Source of the DNA: Parus major
Taxonomy: Eukaryota; Chordata; Aves; Passeriformes; Paridae
Reading direction: 5' to 3'
Length of the DNA: 64,000 bases
Assembly: GCF_001522545.3 (NCBI RefSeq)
Contig: NC_031771.1
Location: 33,553,090-33,617,089, forward strand
The position numbers and the translations under genes were made by a program. Under the pieces are notes generated by a model. It was not told the origin of the DNA and ran no database searches. It saw only the letters and a program-made list of their open reading frames with translations. Below, in pieces: positions 25,301 through 40,200 of this stretch; within the stretch, counting starts at the first letter, position 1, and every line of letters starts with the position of its first letter.

Positions 25301-28164
25301 GTTAATGGATAGAACTGGTGTAAAAAGGGGTGCATAGGAGTGAATGCAAGGTGAGTTTTTTGATACAGCATTGTGTGACTGCAGGAGGACTTGCACAGCA
25401 CAGGCAGGCATGCTTTCTCAGAAAGGGAAGGCTGCTTTTTGAAATTGAAATAATCTTTTTCAGTATTTCATGGGTAAGAAAACACAATGCTTGAACTGCA
25501 GACCAACAGAACAAACTTCCAGAAGGAAAGCAAAGAAGACAAATTGTAAGTAATTTTCAATATCAACCTTCCATTTCAGAAGAATTACTCATTTGCTTAT
25601 GTTATGGTCACTTATGAGAAGTATTGCAAACTTGTCAGATTTTGACTCTTGGCATACACATGAATGCATGTGCCTCAAGTCCAACAGAACATTCCTTGCC
25701 CCTCAGCAAGCTAACGGCATGCATAATGCTCAAAGGATGAGTTCCTCCTAACAGCATATAGTATGCAGATTGAATAGATGGTCTTTCTCCAGAAAAACTT
25801 AGCTAAATAAGCATTGATACATATATTTTTCCTTTTAAAGTATTTCTCTTCTGCATAGATTACAGGATTTTTCCATAAAGTTTAAAAAAATGGCTATGCT
25901 TGCTCTAAAAATTTAAGTTTACATGGGTATCTGCTGTCAAAAACAGACTATTGAAATAACAAATGAGGTTCACTTCCTCAGAATGTGTAAATGTCTCAGC
26001 TTAAACTTTCAACAGCTGAAAGACAATACCATTGACACATACCTGGCACTAGTTACTCGGGTTTATTTTTTCCTGGAAAGCAGTTTTGGGCGACAGAGTG
26101 GCGTCCGGGTTTCCCAGGTTGTTGTGCTGACAAACTGCAGTGGTGGTAAAGGCAGGGAGTCTGACAAAATCTCATTAATCATTTTAAATTAAATCCAACA
26201 TTCCACTCCAACACTGCCAAGAAGAAAGCTAACTTTTACAAATGAATACTCTCTCTGAAAATAACTGGTATCCTGACTGTACTGCTTTCACAAAAACATG
26301 CTTGACTTCTGTTAGGTACACATACACTATTTTTAAGCATAAAAAATGCATTTTTTATTTTTTTTTATTTCTAGGAATCTGAAAAGTGCTTTTTGCTTGT
26401 TTTCTTTATTAGGGTCTACCAGTGAACCACACAACTGAAAATCAGGAGCCTCCTTTCTGTCAGTCAAGTTTTTTGCTTTTCTAATATTTTAAGTACAGAA
26501 AGTTTGTTTTTAATGCAAGTAAATTCCACATAGGAAATGGAAGTATTTTGTTTAAATATTTTCTCTATGCATATTTACATGAATAAGAAAGGAAAACTGC
26601 AAATTTACTAACATTAATATAAGCAAAAACACTGAGGTGACAAAGGAACAATGTGATCTTTTAGGTATTTTCCAGACACACTTCCGTAACTACTCCTAGC
26701 TAATTGATTATGATTTAATTACACATGGCAAGTCTGAACTTTAAACATCTCATAAGTAATATTAGATTATCACATGAAATTTTATCTTACTAAAATCACT
26801 ATTACATGCAGATTATAAAAGTCTGTATTTCTCTTTAAGGCAAAATGCAATCATAATGTGCCAATGTGAGACACAGGAAATAGTTTATACCTGTTCTTTG
26901 CCCATTTTAATAGTGCTTTTGAGCTTAGAGTGGGAGATTTTACAATGGTAGAGAACAAGTCAACAGCCTTAATGTTTATTAGTTTTAATACATCCATGAA
27001 ATAACTGAAAAGAAAAAAGAGTCTTAATTCAATAGAGGGCAAGTAAATCAAGTAAATCTGATTTTCCTGAATACTTATTATAATTTTGACATTTTAACGT
27101 GATCAAATAGGTATACTTCAATTTTGTTTAAGTGCTTAAAATAAGACTTGTCTTCTAAAAACAGAGCTATTAACAATATCAGATTGCACAATGACATCCT
27201 TAAACAGAGAACAAAAATATTACCACTTCAAAAAAAAGCAATTCCTGTTGATAAATTTATTTTTGTTAAGAACATTAATAAACTGCAGAATACTGAAGAA
27301 AAAATACTAACATTTATTTGTCCAGCTAGTCAGTTTATTTTCTTAAAGCTGTATTTTGAAACTGTTTACATTTTTTCTTTTCCCAGTGTAGGGGGTGGAA
27401 GGGAAAGGTTAAAGAGAACAAATTTAACTTTTCTTCCTAAATGCAAATTTCTCATGTGCTTGAAAATCAAAAAACACATCTCAAATTTATATTTGTTTGG
27501 GCTTCTGTATGTTTCAGCAGCTTTGATTTATTTTAAAAGTCAAAGCTGTATAAATGTGTTGTTTAGAGTTTGAATGGAAAATATTTTAGACAGAAACAGA
27601 ATTTGAGAAAACGTAACATCAGATGCTGTCTATAGCTAAGCCATGTGAATATCTAATATATGCCATATTCCTTCAATAAATGCAAACAGAGCCTCAGACT
27701 TTAATAAAAGCACACATGAGCTGCATTTGAGTGACACTTTACATGGACACAGGTACACTCATTCTCCCAACACAAACAGAAGAATTTTCCTTCTGCCACA
27801 TCTGTGTGCACTGAAGTTACTGAACGTTCAGAAATGGCCGTTCAGAACAATTCCAGTGTCTTTAGGACAGAACAGTGAATGTTTGCAGGGGATGGGCTGC
27901 AGGCTCACCTCTTCCTTCAGTGCTGTGTACAGTGCATACAGTTAAGAGTTAAGGCAACACTACATGGCCAAAGTTCAAAGGGCATGCAGCAGTGGAATCA
28001 CAATAGCTTGGGAATCACTTTGCAGCTATAAACATGATCATGCTCATGTAATTTGGCTTGAGATTCTGAGCCTAAGTTTTCTGAAGTGCTTGATTAAGTA
28101 GCTTTTTCCACATCACTTAGTGACACCTGGATCAATGAAGTATCATTATTTTAAAATGTGCGTG

Positions 28165-28205
28165 GAGACACTGAGTACAGTGAAGAAAGACACTGAGTAC
28201 AGTGT
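28165..28205 (+). repeat. Short tandem duplication
   Basis: GACACTGAGTACAGTG is present twice, 22 bases apart, a small local duplication in intergenic DNA. Confidence 0.8.
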
Positions 28206-30499
28206 ATTGAAGAAAACACTGCCCTAAACTTTGTTTTTTAAAGTTTTTTGAGGACAACCAAAAGATAATTTTTGTCATTTTTTTTAAGAGTACTATTACA
28301 CCTGATTAAGACTTTTTTTCTCCTTTTAAGACAGAAAATTGTTTACCTTCATTTAAAGTCTATATTGCTAAAATGCAAAAAATTACTTCTCAGCCACTTT
28401 AAAGCTAGACCCAAACTGGAAAAAAGACAGAAGAAATGTCTGTATTCATTAGTTATTTTGTGGTTGCCTCTGAGGGAATTCACACGTGGCATGTTGTGAT
28501 TGCTGTTTTCAGTTCCACTCTGTGTTAGTAACATAATGTACAGCATGAGCTGGGTGCTAATCCTCTAACACTGTTCAAAATCCTGTTGTGAAGATTGGAT
28601 GCTGTTATCTGCATGTCATTAAGGTTTTGTTTTCCCCTGGACTTGTCTTATGGAATCTTGAATTGTATCATCCTGTTTCTAATTTATCCTCTTGGCTGCG
28701 ACACTGGCCTTGGAGTTTTCTAAACCTTGCTAATAGATGTACTCATCTATTCCAGAAAGAACACATTTTCTGTCTGCCTGAAGGCTTTGTTCTGTATCAG
28801 GTAACTGGAAATTAAGAGAAATGCAGACTAAAAATTCATACTCTCTTTCTTATTAGTGCAAAATCATAACTATCACTAATGTTAACCTACGAATAAGTCA
28901 GAAGAGAATTATGCCTTGCTCTGCATTTGTGGTTTGAGGAGAAAATATTTTCTAACAAGGAAAGTTCTAATTTAAAAATTCACTGAATTCTTCTTTTAAA
29001 GTGTGTAACCTTTGAGAAGCGTTTCTTAGAAGACTAAATTTTGCTGTGTCCAGATCACTTAAAAGAGTCCAGAGACACTTGTGCTTTATAGTTGGTTTTA
29101 CAAATTACATTTAAAGTTCTCATTTTTTTTTCTGTAATACAGGAGCAGATACCTATGCCTTGAACAAAGCTTACCACTGTACCATATACTCTTAATTTGT
29201 GTTTGAGATTAATTGACCACTGCAGAATGCATCCTTGGACTTTCTGCAATACATGAAACAACACTGCGTGGGTGAGGAGTAGTTATCCTGAGCAAGGCAA
29301 GTGATACTGTAAACCTGTCTGGAACATGGCCACAATACTGCTGGCTCCTGGCTTTGGCTGTGTATGCTACATAAATGCAATGCATTTACACTTGATTAAA
29401 GGTAACATAATAAAAATGTACTTCTGCATGAATTTCAGTTTGTGGAGCAGAGCTATAAACACTTGAAATAGCAGTAATAGCTACATCTTTTTCTACCCAT
29501 CATTTATGTAGCCCTTGTATGGACTGTCCTCCTCACATCTAAAATAAACATAACACTCCCTAGGTGCCAAACAGAAAGCAGCAGCACAGGCAAAGTGCAT
29601 GGCTGTGAGGGGTCATTCCTGAATTAAATTCTTGTCTGCAATAGGCTTTCTACATAAAAACTAAGATTAGTTCTGTTTTACAGATTAAGAATACCTTCCC
29701 ACCTCACCTCATGGTATGGTAGGGAAAAAGAATACACTTGTTACCATGATGTATCCAGGTGCTACTGACAGCTGAATATTATGTAAACATACATAATCAG
29801 GAACAGCTCTTCAACTACATTTATGTCAACTTAAGAGAAGCACTGCTCCTGAGTTGTCTGAACAAAAACTAGGCAAATCCTCATTCCATTCCTGCACATG
29901 GAACAGCAGTTCTAGTGCTAACCTCCACACTTCAGAAAATGTCAAGACGCAACCTACCTAATTTCAGAAGTATTTCCATAAATTTAGAGCTGTTTAAAAT
30001 CTAGCTACATGATAGATTTAGAAAGTAATTCAGTATCTGACTCTGAAGAGCAGCTCTCCAATCCTGCACAGTCACTGCTCTAATCTTGCACCGTCAGTTT
30101 TTAACAGCTTTAGCAACAAGTCATCTGGTATAAATTTGCCCAGGCATTTCCATCACTGACACTTCTCAACCGAGGAAACCAGTTGAAAGCAGCAACACGT
30201 TACTCACTCCTACCACTTTCCCTGTTCAGATTTCTTCTTGCTTACTGCGCTGAATAGGTGATTGTAGTTGCCCTGTTTCCCAAAAACTGGTATCTGCAAA
30301 TGAGGTTATGCATGTAAATAACGTAAACCTCTCTGTACACTGCATGATTTGCCCTGGCTACCCCTGTATGGCATCAGGATTCATCTAAAACAGAGCCTGT
30401 AATCCTTAAAATTGAGTGAATAGCAGATTGGCAACATGCTGATTCAAGTTAATAAATATAGTATAAAATACCAGCTTAGATATTTTACAAGTGTTCTAT

Positions 30500-31058
30500 T
30501 ATCACCTAGAATAAACTTTATTGTTCAGACCAATGTTCCTCTAATTTAAGTATCTGAGGTAGTCAGTATTGTAAAAAAAATGCAAACGAAAGTCAAACAC
30601 TAATTTAAGAGATAAAAGGAGAAATTTTAGTTAAAATACTTTACAATAAAATAATTATGATTATAAATCTCTTTAGTTAAATATATACACATTACATGGT
30701 ATTCTAAAAAGAATGAGCTTATTAAAGTTTCAAGCAGATCTAATGCACAAATTCACCACTTTTTCAGCTTAGACTGTAATGTCAGTTTAACATTCATAAA
30801 TGGCTGTGTCAGACTAATGGCATTGTTTTGTGCAGAGCTAAAAAAAAAATCATGAAAAAAAAAGTCCTCCTGTTCCCACAGTAAATAGATAGAAAAGGTA
30901 GTTTACACATACACACACTTACACACACAAACTTTGATTGCATACAGAGGTTAGAATGACCAGCACTAAAATAACCCCCATCTCTACAAAATAATTAATA
31001 TCTTGAATTGATGTAGTTTTTGAAAATTACAAATTTTAAGTGCTAGCAAATTGTGCTT
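30500..31058 (-). other. FBXO8: FBXO8 3' untranslated region (extent inferred)
   Basis: AT-rich sequence follows the stop codon. The first clear minus-strand poly(A) signal I noted is AATAAA, read as TTTATT at 30517-30522, which would give a 3'UTR of about 540-560 bases. No transcript is available, so the true end could differ or there may be alternative sites. Confidence 0.4.
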
Positions 31059-31246
31059 TTAGGCAGCCACATGGCCAATAAGGTAGATGTTGTCATAAAG
31101 GTGCCCTACAAAATCTTCACTAATATTCTGTGCAGCTCTTCGCGTATTTCGGATGAATTCCCTCTTTGACATTTTGTTCTTCACGTGAGGGCTTGTTAGA
31201 TCAATCGAAAGTAGAATCAAAGAGTAACACAGTACATAAACTGCAT
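31059..31246 (-). CDS. FBXO8: FBXO8 last coding exon and stop codon
   Basis: The acceptor is CTTGTCTAG. The 188 nt encode the C-terminal end of the Sec7 domain (DAVYVLCYSLILLSIDLTSP) and the tail ending LIGHVAA, with a TAA stop at 31061-31059. Confidence 0.96.
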
Positions 31247-34200
31247 CTAGACAAGAGAGAACAAATAAACAAAGTTTTAAAAAAAAATGTAATCATTAAA
31301 AGTATTTTTCCCTAAGAACATTATGGTCTTTATCATCTAGGCTCATATTTTTTTTATCTATATATACATATATATGCACACATATACATACAACTATTCA
31401 GAAGGGTATCCCAGTGAAATAAAGTTAAATACAGCAACTTTAAAAGTAATAATGTCAGCACACTGACAAATGAGAATTCACAAATCTCTTAATATTTCTA
31501 CATAATCCAAAAGCCACTCAGGGCTTTAAACATTTTCATTTAAACAGATTCTTGAAGTTTGTGTAAACTAAAACAAACATCCTGCAAAAGCTTGTCTTTT
31601 AAATATGTAAGCAGTTGCACTGCTGAGAACTACCTTGCCCAACCAATCAGAAATGCTTGTTAACTTGAATGTGGCTCATTACCCCCTTTCATTTCTGTGA
31701 GACTATTCACAAGGTAAAATATTAAGTATGTAAGATTCTGCAAGAGGAACTTCAGAAAAGAAAAAAGCACAAAGTACAGACAAAAATAGAAGAAAGATAA
31801 CATGGAAATAAACCCAACTGATCAGCTAAAAAGACAATCTGTACATTTGGTTTTCTTTTGGTTTTTTTTCAACCCAAGTGGAATGATGAGTCTATACTGA
31901 ACCATTTTGTACTTTCAGAAATACTTGTTTAGGTGGTGATTTTAAAACTATCAGAAAGAGTAGCATCATCCAGAAGTATAAAGACTGATCCACTGCTCAT
32001 TTTTGCTTACCAGGGCTAAGGCCAAGCTCTCTCATCAAGTCAGGATTACAAGCACAGAATCTGTGAGAGAACTTTGTTATGAGAGTTTCAAGGTACTCCC
32101 CACGCTCCTCAGGAGCGTGAATGTGTCTGAAGAACTCTCTCAGTGCATTTGGCAAGAACTGATTTCTGAAGTTGTGCAGCGTCACGAGGTCATCCAAAAC
32201 ATCTCTCCTGGCAGAACAAAAACCCGTATTATTAGAAAAGTTTCTTTTAACTGTTTAAATATGAAAATGAGTAAATTTTAAAATAAAAATTAAAGCCTTA
32301 GAATAACATGAGCTTTTGATTTTGCTAAAAGGCAAAATTATCACTAACAGCAGAAAGATAATATGAACACATGTTCTTTGCCTATTTGTAGCCAAATACT
32401 ATAAAAACATATACGAATCAGAACTCAAAGTTTTTATGTCTATTCAATCAAGGTCTACATAGAGACTTTGCTTCCTTCAAAATTTGACAAAACCATTAAA
32501 AAAGACAGCAAAGAGAATAGATACAAGTAAGTCACACATTTTGATGTCCAAGTAGAAGCTGTTGCAGGAGTGTCTTGTTAAAGCCAGGCTTCAGCTAGGC
32601 AAAATTTGCTCATGGAAAGCCATCAGGGTGTGCTGTTCTCAAGTGTTTTGCACTGAACACATACACAAATGAAATGTTCAGACCACATCTATATTGCCAG
32701 ATGTGCAAAAGACAGTTGAAAAAATTTTGGAGGCAAATTTGAATATTTTTTGACCTGATTTTTACCTTGTTTGTGAGTTTCAACATTTAAAAAATTAGTT
32801 TTTATTTTTAGTGCCTGATTATACTCTGTTTATGAATGGAAGATAAATGGCAGTAGGAGTCACTAATGCAAGCTCATCCATCAGATGGTTTTTGTATTTT
32901 TATTATTGTCTAAAAATTGATAAATCTCGAGTTTTACAGCACAGGACTGACAGTGGTGATAACACTACAGACTCCTCTTATTCCTTTAGTAGTACAGGCT
33001 GAAGAGGATGAGAAGCAGGAGAGGATTCCTGCTAGAAGTGCTGTTTGCCCTCTGTTCTTCCTATTCAGGTGCAGTTACTATTCTCCTCCTCCTTCATGCT
33101 ACTGCCCCACCCCAACCTGATGGCATGAGAAAGCACTGTGGATATAGAACAGCATGCTACAGCAGGGAGAGTGCTCCCTTCTGCAGCTCCTGGTGCCTCC
33201 AAGAGGATGGTCCCTTCCATCTCTTGAGGTGTGTGCAACCTCCAATCAATCAACCAATCCAATCAGACAACCAAATAATTAGATGATTCAACATTAGTTA
33301 AAAAGCTATCATCCCTTAGTAAAGTGAAAACTACTTTTTCTGAATAATATCCATAAGGGAAAAAAACCCATCAAGTCAAAAAAAGCAGCAAAATATCTAT
33401 GTAAGATTTTGTAAGGATGTAATATTCATTATTTATAGTTGGTATTTTTGAGCATTCTTAAGTGTTACAGTCACATAAATATTCAAACTGAGTAACTGTT
33501 CAGATTGAGCAGAAACATTACCTAGCTGCATTTTCTTGCCTTTTTACATCCTTGAAGTGGCCTACCTCTACATTCAAAGTATTGTTAAATGGGGCTGTAC
33601 ATTGAAAATTAATAGAAAAAGTCTTAAGAGAAGTTTGAATTACCTTTCATCAAGATAGATTCTCAGCTTCTTCCAATTCAGTGTTCTTGTGCAAAAGATA
33701 AACTTAGCTATTTCTTTCGGTGAATCATCTAGTATGCCTTTGGACATAAAGTAGTTGACTCCCTGAGATAAAATACATGTACATATAAATATGTTTAATC
33801 CTCATAATGTATTTAGGAACAAGTATTGTACCTCACAATGTAGGAATGAAATCCTACGAATTAACTAGTTTGTTTTTCAGAATGATTCCTCCTTCTCTAA
33901 ATCACATTTCAACATGCAGAATACACTCTAAAATTATAAATCAAATGCAAAGAAACAATTTATTGTTATGGTTGAGATTTTACATACAGTCATAGTAGAA
34001 AATTTTAAATTATGAACCCCATAATGAGCATGATGGTTCTTTGATAATTTCTTTACAGTGTATATCGGTATTTTGCTTTTTATACTTTTGTAATAGTATT
34101 TGAAATGTTGCAGGGACCATAACTAGTAATTTCGTAATTTTTGCAAATAAGAAAATCTTAGCCATAATGTGCTTAGTCTTTAACATCTGTCATTGAAACA

Positions 34201-37200
34201 GTAATGTTCTCACATGTATACAATGTATCACATTCAAATAGATGCATTAAATGCATTTGTTTAAATGTGTATTAATGCAAATAAACACAAGCACGCTGAT
34301 TTTAAAGCATAGGTAAGTATCAACATATATAAATATGCATACACATAAATAAGAACACTATGTCTAACATAAAAATAGTTTAAAAACACAGAATTGCATA
34401 TAATTTATATTCATATTATGATTTCTGGAGTATTACACTTGGTCCAAACGCACATCTCTTACAGAATAAACATGATATATTTAAAGTATTTCAGTGATAT
34501 TCTGGATTCTCTCTGGTCTTTGAAATAGCTCAAAAAATAAAACTATTTGCCTTACAGTCTCAGAAATCAAAACCCAACTAATGGATTTTAAAAATGTTCA
34601 CACTTTTCAACAGCGAAAATCTAAACCTGAGAATAACTAACCATGTTCTTCCAATTATGTTTGGCAGGAGCAGGGAGCAATTCTCATTTGTTACCAAGAA
34701 GTGTTACAATACTTAAGTACAATGTATCTTGACTATAGCAAAAGGTTGAAATGTAACATGAGCAGGACAGTGCATTTCTGCACAGAATAATGCACTGAGG
34801 TCACAACCTAAATCACCTTTAAAATACTTCTGAAATATTTTGATATCAAACTTCACAATATTTTGTAAGTCTGCCCTTTTAGTTTAAATTCCAGCGACAA
34901 AGATGTAGGATCAACCTGTCATTCAGTGTATAAATATAAGTTCCCAGTGCTCTTGAATTTTGTGCGAAAAAGAAATAAAGGAGTGCAGGTTTGGAATGTT
35001 TTGTGAACTGGCTTAGTAAAGTAAAGTTGTAGTTGCATCAAGCAGGAAAATAGTTAGAATGTATGTTTAAGAACACAATTTAAAGGCCAAGAAACACCTG
35101 TAGCATTAACTAGCAATTTTTACCAGTCCATAGTTTTTGTTCAGTTATTTATAGAAAAATTCATACATTTTCTAGAAAAATATATAGCACTTAATCAAGA
35201 TATATTTATTTTGTTAAAATAGTGGTTTATTAAAATAAAAATATAAAGGTTTTTAGATAGGTAAAACAAAAAAAAAAATCTAGTAGCATTATGCCCTAAT
35301 TTTAAGAAAAATCAGTATTTAGGATGACAATGAACTCTACCAGCTTGCATTTCAGTTCAAATTAGGTCATATTTAAGCTCATAACATGTCCATAATATGG
35401 ATGGACAACATAATGTTAAGTACTTTCTTGAACCAGAGCTAAATAAGAAATTAAAAATGGGAGATAACAAGGATTTTGGCAATTTATGTAAGATGCGCAG
35501 CAGAGTATCTCCTTTAAATATATCCTGAGTTAAGGAGATTTATGTGTTTGCTTCAGTAAGAAGTCTTAGCTTAAGGTAGTACAAACTGAAGCCTGGCCTG
35601 AAGAGGAAGTCTTGTGTAGCACTCCTGCTGCAGTTAACAAACACTTCTGCAACATATCCAGAAAATACCTGGCATAGTATAGAAGAGGCAGGATGAAAAT
35701 AATACTTCTTTAAGATAGACAGTGGGTTTGTTTCTCTGTGACAGCAAATGCTGCAGTTTCTTTCTCATGCACTAGCTCCCAGCTCAATGTAGGATCTCCA
35801 TCTGACAGGCTACAAAGTCTTTGCATTATTATTCTCTAGCTCTAATTACTTTTTCCCCCACCACACATAATCCTTGACAATATAGGTCCCTATGAATGCA
35901 TTTTCCTCAAATCCTTCACAAGTAAACAGGCTATAAATTAAATATAATTCATCATATGCCATTGTTTTTAGTTGCTTTTTATTTCATCCTAAGCTATCAA
36001 AACCAGTTTGCAACAGTAGAAGCCTGATTTCTCTTTTAAATTCTTAAGTTTTTAGGCACAGCAAATGAAATTTATTTACAAGATTTACAGCATGTCATTG
36101 AATCTGCTTTTCATAACACTGTAAATACTACCTTGAAAACCTCTCAGAACCCTTGCTTCAAATAAATCACTTTTGGTAGCTAAAATGGCTGCTTGTGGTA
36201 TATATACTAGCTGAAATAAGTAGCCCTACACACTATTAAAACCTATGCTAAGATTATTTATCAGTCAGCTGCTGATTCTCTTAGGAAATATTTGATTGCA
36301 GTCAGGTAGGCTATTCTGTGCCATGATCTACCAGCTCTGAAGAGGTCTTTTTAACACTTGAGAAACACTGTGGAATGAGCACATACAGTAGTTTTAAAAT
36401 TCTGATTCAGAGCACTGTAATGTTCTTCGCATTAGAGAATTAGGAAAGATGCCTTAAGAATACTTGCCTACCCTGTTCTGTGTGGCTCTTTGTTACCTCT
36501 GAATTTCAGACAGCTCGGAATAAAATATTAATGTATGTATGGAAGTGTTAATTTAAATTATATATGCAAATAACAATTGTAAGTATAGACTAATAGTAAC
36601 AGCAAAAGCCATTTCTTATATTTTTGTATGTTATTTTCTACAGTTGCTTCTTTTTTTATGTTTTACTAAGTATCAAGTCATTTGGTGACAAATGTGGACA
36701 CAATATGTAACACACATTTCAAACAGAGTGTCTTTCACTCAAAGTCTAAAATACAGTCTCAGTGATACAAACTTATGGTGGCAGAAATCACAAACAGAAT
36801 GTGGAAATATTTTTCATTTTACACAGAATCCATAAGGAATAATTTACAAGATTAAACCACTCTGGTTTTAATGTAAAATTATCAAAAGGTTTCAGCTCAA
36901 TTTTCCTTTCCAACTTTTTGATGAATCACACAAAAGAATTTCCTCTACAACATACGCGTAATATTCTTCAGACTGATCAATCAATGCATCTCAAAATCAG
37001 TGTGCTTAGTAGATCACTATGAAATTGGATAAGTTTCAAAAAACTTTGCTTAGAAATACAGCACAGTAAGCATTCCATCACCTACAGACTGTCTAAAATT
37101 AAATAAAGTCAGGTAGGGTAGCTTTATACAAGTGGCTAACAATTTATTATCAGGAAAAGATCAGAAAAATCTGTACTCCCTGTCAAAAATTAAGGGCAGC

Positions 37201-40200
37201 TTGCAGAAGGAGACAATCAGAAGAGTGAAAAGACAGGCTCAGTATAAGAACTGTCTTACTGTACTTCATTATTATGCTATGTAAAGGAAATCCTGACTTC
37301 ATTGAAGACAGTTTTGGTACACTACAGATTCCAGAAGGTCCATAAAAATAAATACTATTAAATAGATCAGTTAGAACCAGTAAGGATGAAACAAAAAAAC
37401 CCCAGATCTTCTTTCCTGACCAAAAGATTCTTGTTTGTACCTTCACTTTCATTTTAGCTACATAGCATTGATCCAGGTAATAAACTTGAAAAAATATTTT
37501 GTAGAAAGTTAGAAACTGGATACAAAACAATGGGAAATACTTCTGGTTGCCTACAAATTCTGAGTCATAAGCACACGAGATGAAACGCGTGCTGCATGAG
37601 AAACATTTCATATATACCATACACTCTTTAAAATAAAATACAGCAGAAACCAGGTAGGCAGATTAAACAACATGATATTTATATTCAAGTGCTAATGCTA
37701 ACAATAAAGCACCCCTCTCTCTAAAGAGACAAGAAAAACCAGGTTCCAAAATCTTGGCTAAAATGGTAGTGCCATATGAAAAAAACCCAACAAAACCAAC
37801 CAATCAAATTAAGAAAAAAAAATAGAAAAGAAAAAGAAAAAAATAAATAAAGGAAAAAAAAAAACAAAACCAAACCAAAAAATCCAACCCAAACATGCAC
37901 TGGAGTTTTTTTTTTTCAAATTCCATGTCATGTGTTTAGGCACATCCTTTTAGCAGAATGTGAGCACCTGCTATGAATTATGCAAGCTCATGCACACAAT
38001 CAACACGTTAAATTACAGCAGATATCACAACACCATGCACACAACAATGGCTAACCAGAGAATCCTACCACAAAGTGTGTAGATGCTCTTCCCTACCCCG
38101 TGAGCCACCGCTAGCTCTGGAGCTGTTGCTGTGGAGCCTGGTTACCCATTTTCATGACATGGGCGGTGTCCTTTGGAGAATCTTGCTCCTGTGGCTGTAA
38201 GTATTCCTATTTTTATAGTAATTTGATCAGGTCTGTTATCAAATGTAAAGCAGAGTTTGGCAGAAAATTCGGAGATGCAATTTGTAATAGTGGAATGTCA
38301 TATCATATGTTTCAGTCACAGTGTCCTTATAATAATTACTCTGCCAATATCACAGTTGTAAACAGTAAAAGCAAGAGTATTTGTGAATTCTCCTGAAACT
38401 CAGGCCCTGAATGATTCCTACCAGGCTATGGCGCTCCACAGGGAGAGAGGAACAGAGCCCTTAGGAGATACCCTGAGGTTCTCATCTCTCATTGAAGCAG
38501 TGTTTGTATTTCTATTGTAAAATATAACCATAATGAAGAAGAAAGAGTAGCATAATAAAGTTAGTACCTAATTTAAATATGCTGTAAATTAGCTCTAATT
38601 TTCAGATCTTAATTTCCTTTAAAAATAATGAATATTCTATTAAGTGCCTTTTCTGAAATCTCCAAATGCTTTAAACATACCAAGATTACTTTAAATAAGG
38701 TTGGAATATAATGGCACATTAAAAACTGAGATAGTTAAGTGAAAAATTATGTTAAAACAAATTGAAATACAAAGAAAAAATTGGACAGACAATACTGCTA
38801 GCAATATACTTAATACTGAAAACGTGTAAGTTACCTAAATATTGCATCTCATTTAAAAACTTTTACATTTATTACTATATTTATGAAAATTCTGCAGAAA
38901 AACAATATTAGTCACTCAAGTGGCCGGGTGCTGATGGCTTCATGCAGTGTATCAGAGCTCAAGGCAGAGTTTTAACAGACAAATTACAAAATAATCTGTT
39001 TGTGACTGATAAAAGTAATGCTCTCTTAATCAAGCAGAATATGAGCTAAAGCAAGAACTTAAAACAAAATCACTTTAGTGTAGTGATTCATAGAACTGCT
39101 TTATTTATTTTACCCCATGGTAAAAACACAAGTTCACACTTTCTGTATCATATCAGCAGAGTGAAATTTGCTTCTAGAAGTGTTTTGTTTCATATCTCAA
39201 TCCTTCTTCTACTTTGGATTTATTCAATTACCACTTCCATGTGTATGTGTAACTATATGCAGGAAGTTAAAGCATTTTTGTTCGGTACTGTGTACACTCT
39301 TTTCCTAAGAAACATGAAGCAGGAGCCTGGTTTTATACACAAAAGACTTTCTCTGTCACTTGGGCATTAACTGTCTATCTCCCAGGCAAAAGCTGTCTAC
39401 TCTCAAACTGTTTTTTTCTTTGAAATGTGACAGACTGAAAGCAGAAACTGACTTTTCCAGTTAGTTACATGAACTTATAGATGGAAACCTTTCAGTTTGA
39501 CAAAAATTTTTTTTTTAGATAAATTTCTGTTGTTCTATAAAGAAAAATTATGCACAACAAACACCCACAGAAATTAAATCAAACATCTTCAGGATCATTC
39601 AGCAGTGGATCTTTTTCGTATTTCAAGATTTGCCCCTTCATAGTGGAACTAGGTAAAAATCCCCTACAAGAAAATGTGTTTGTCATAGAAGTGATCAGAC
39701 TTTATACCTCATCCTGTTTTGCCTAAAGTGGAACCAAACTCACAGTTTGCATTTTAACATTTTTATTTATGTAAGCTCATTTTTATGCTCTTACAGTTCA
39801 CCACTGTCTCTTCAGTTAGGATATCTTAGGCCTTGTTCTTAATGTTATGAATTCCTGGCATCCACAGAAGTGTACAGAGCACTTAACAGGCAAGTCATGT
39901 AAATGATGTACACAGGTACAATACCCAAAAAAGACCAGAGTATGGCTATAGCTCAGTATTAACCATCCCTACGGTAAAACAAACACCTATTAAAACTTTG
40001 TTTTTATTGGCTATAATTATAAAAAACCAATCACAATTATTGTAACTGTTTATTACTGTCAGCAACAGTTCACTTACCTCATCAGGGTTGGCATTAAAGG
40101 TGAGACTGCCCTCATCTAGCTGCATATACAATTTTCTAAAAGAAAATCCTAGAGGCGGATTCTTATTGTATATAGAACAGTGACCCCAAGTGGATTTGCA

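Larger units (their letters stand above)
20961..30499. other. Intergenic between the CpG complex and FBXO8
   Basis: Mostly AT-rich. It holds the RVSF ORF (22,119-22,325), a plus-strand AATAAA at 22,089, a TA-rich patch (22,830-22,868) and a homeodomain-rich block (26,680-26,850). No other gene is supported. Confidence 0.7.

Noticed and set aside
27148..27573. 141-codon open frame in AT-rich DNA
   Set aside because: It opens with TTG rather than ATG, has a Lys/Phe/Leu/Ile-biased composition expected of AT-rich DNA, and resembles nothing known.
32003..32281. Plus-strand open frame opposite FBXO8 exon 4
   Set aside because: Shadow of a conserved coding exon on the minus strand.
37183..37620. 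145-codon minus-strand open frame in FBXO8 intron 3
   Set aside because: Composition typical of AT-rich chance frames, no family resemblance, and the FBXO8 protein is complete without it.
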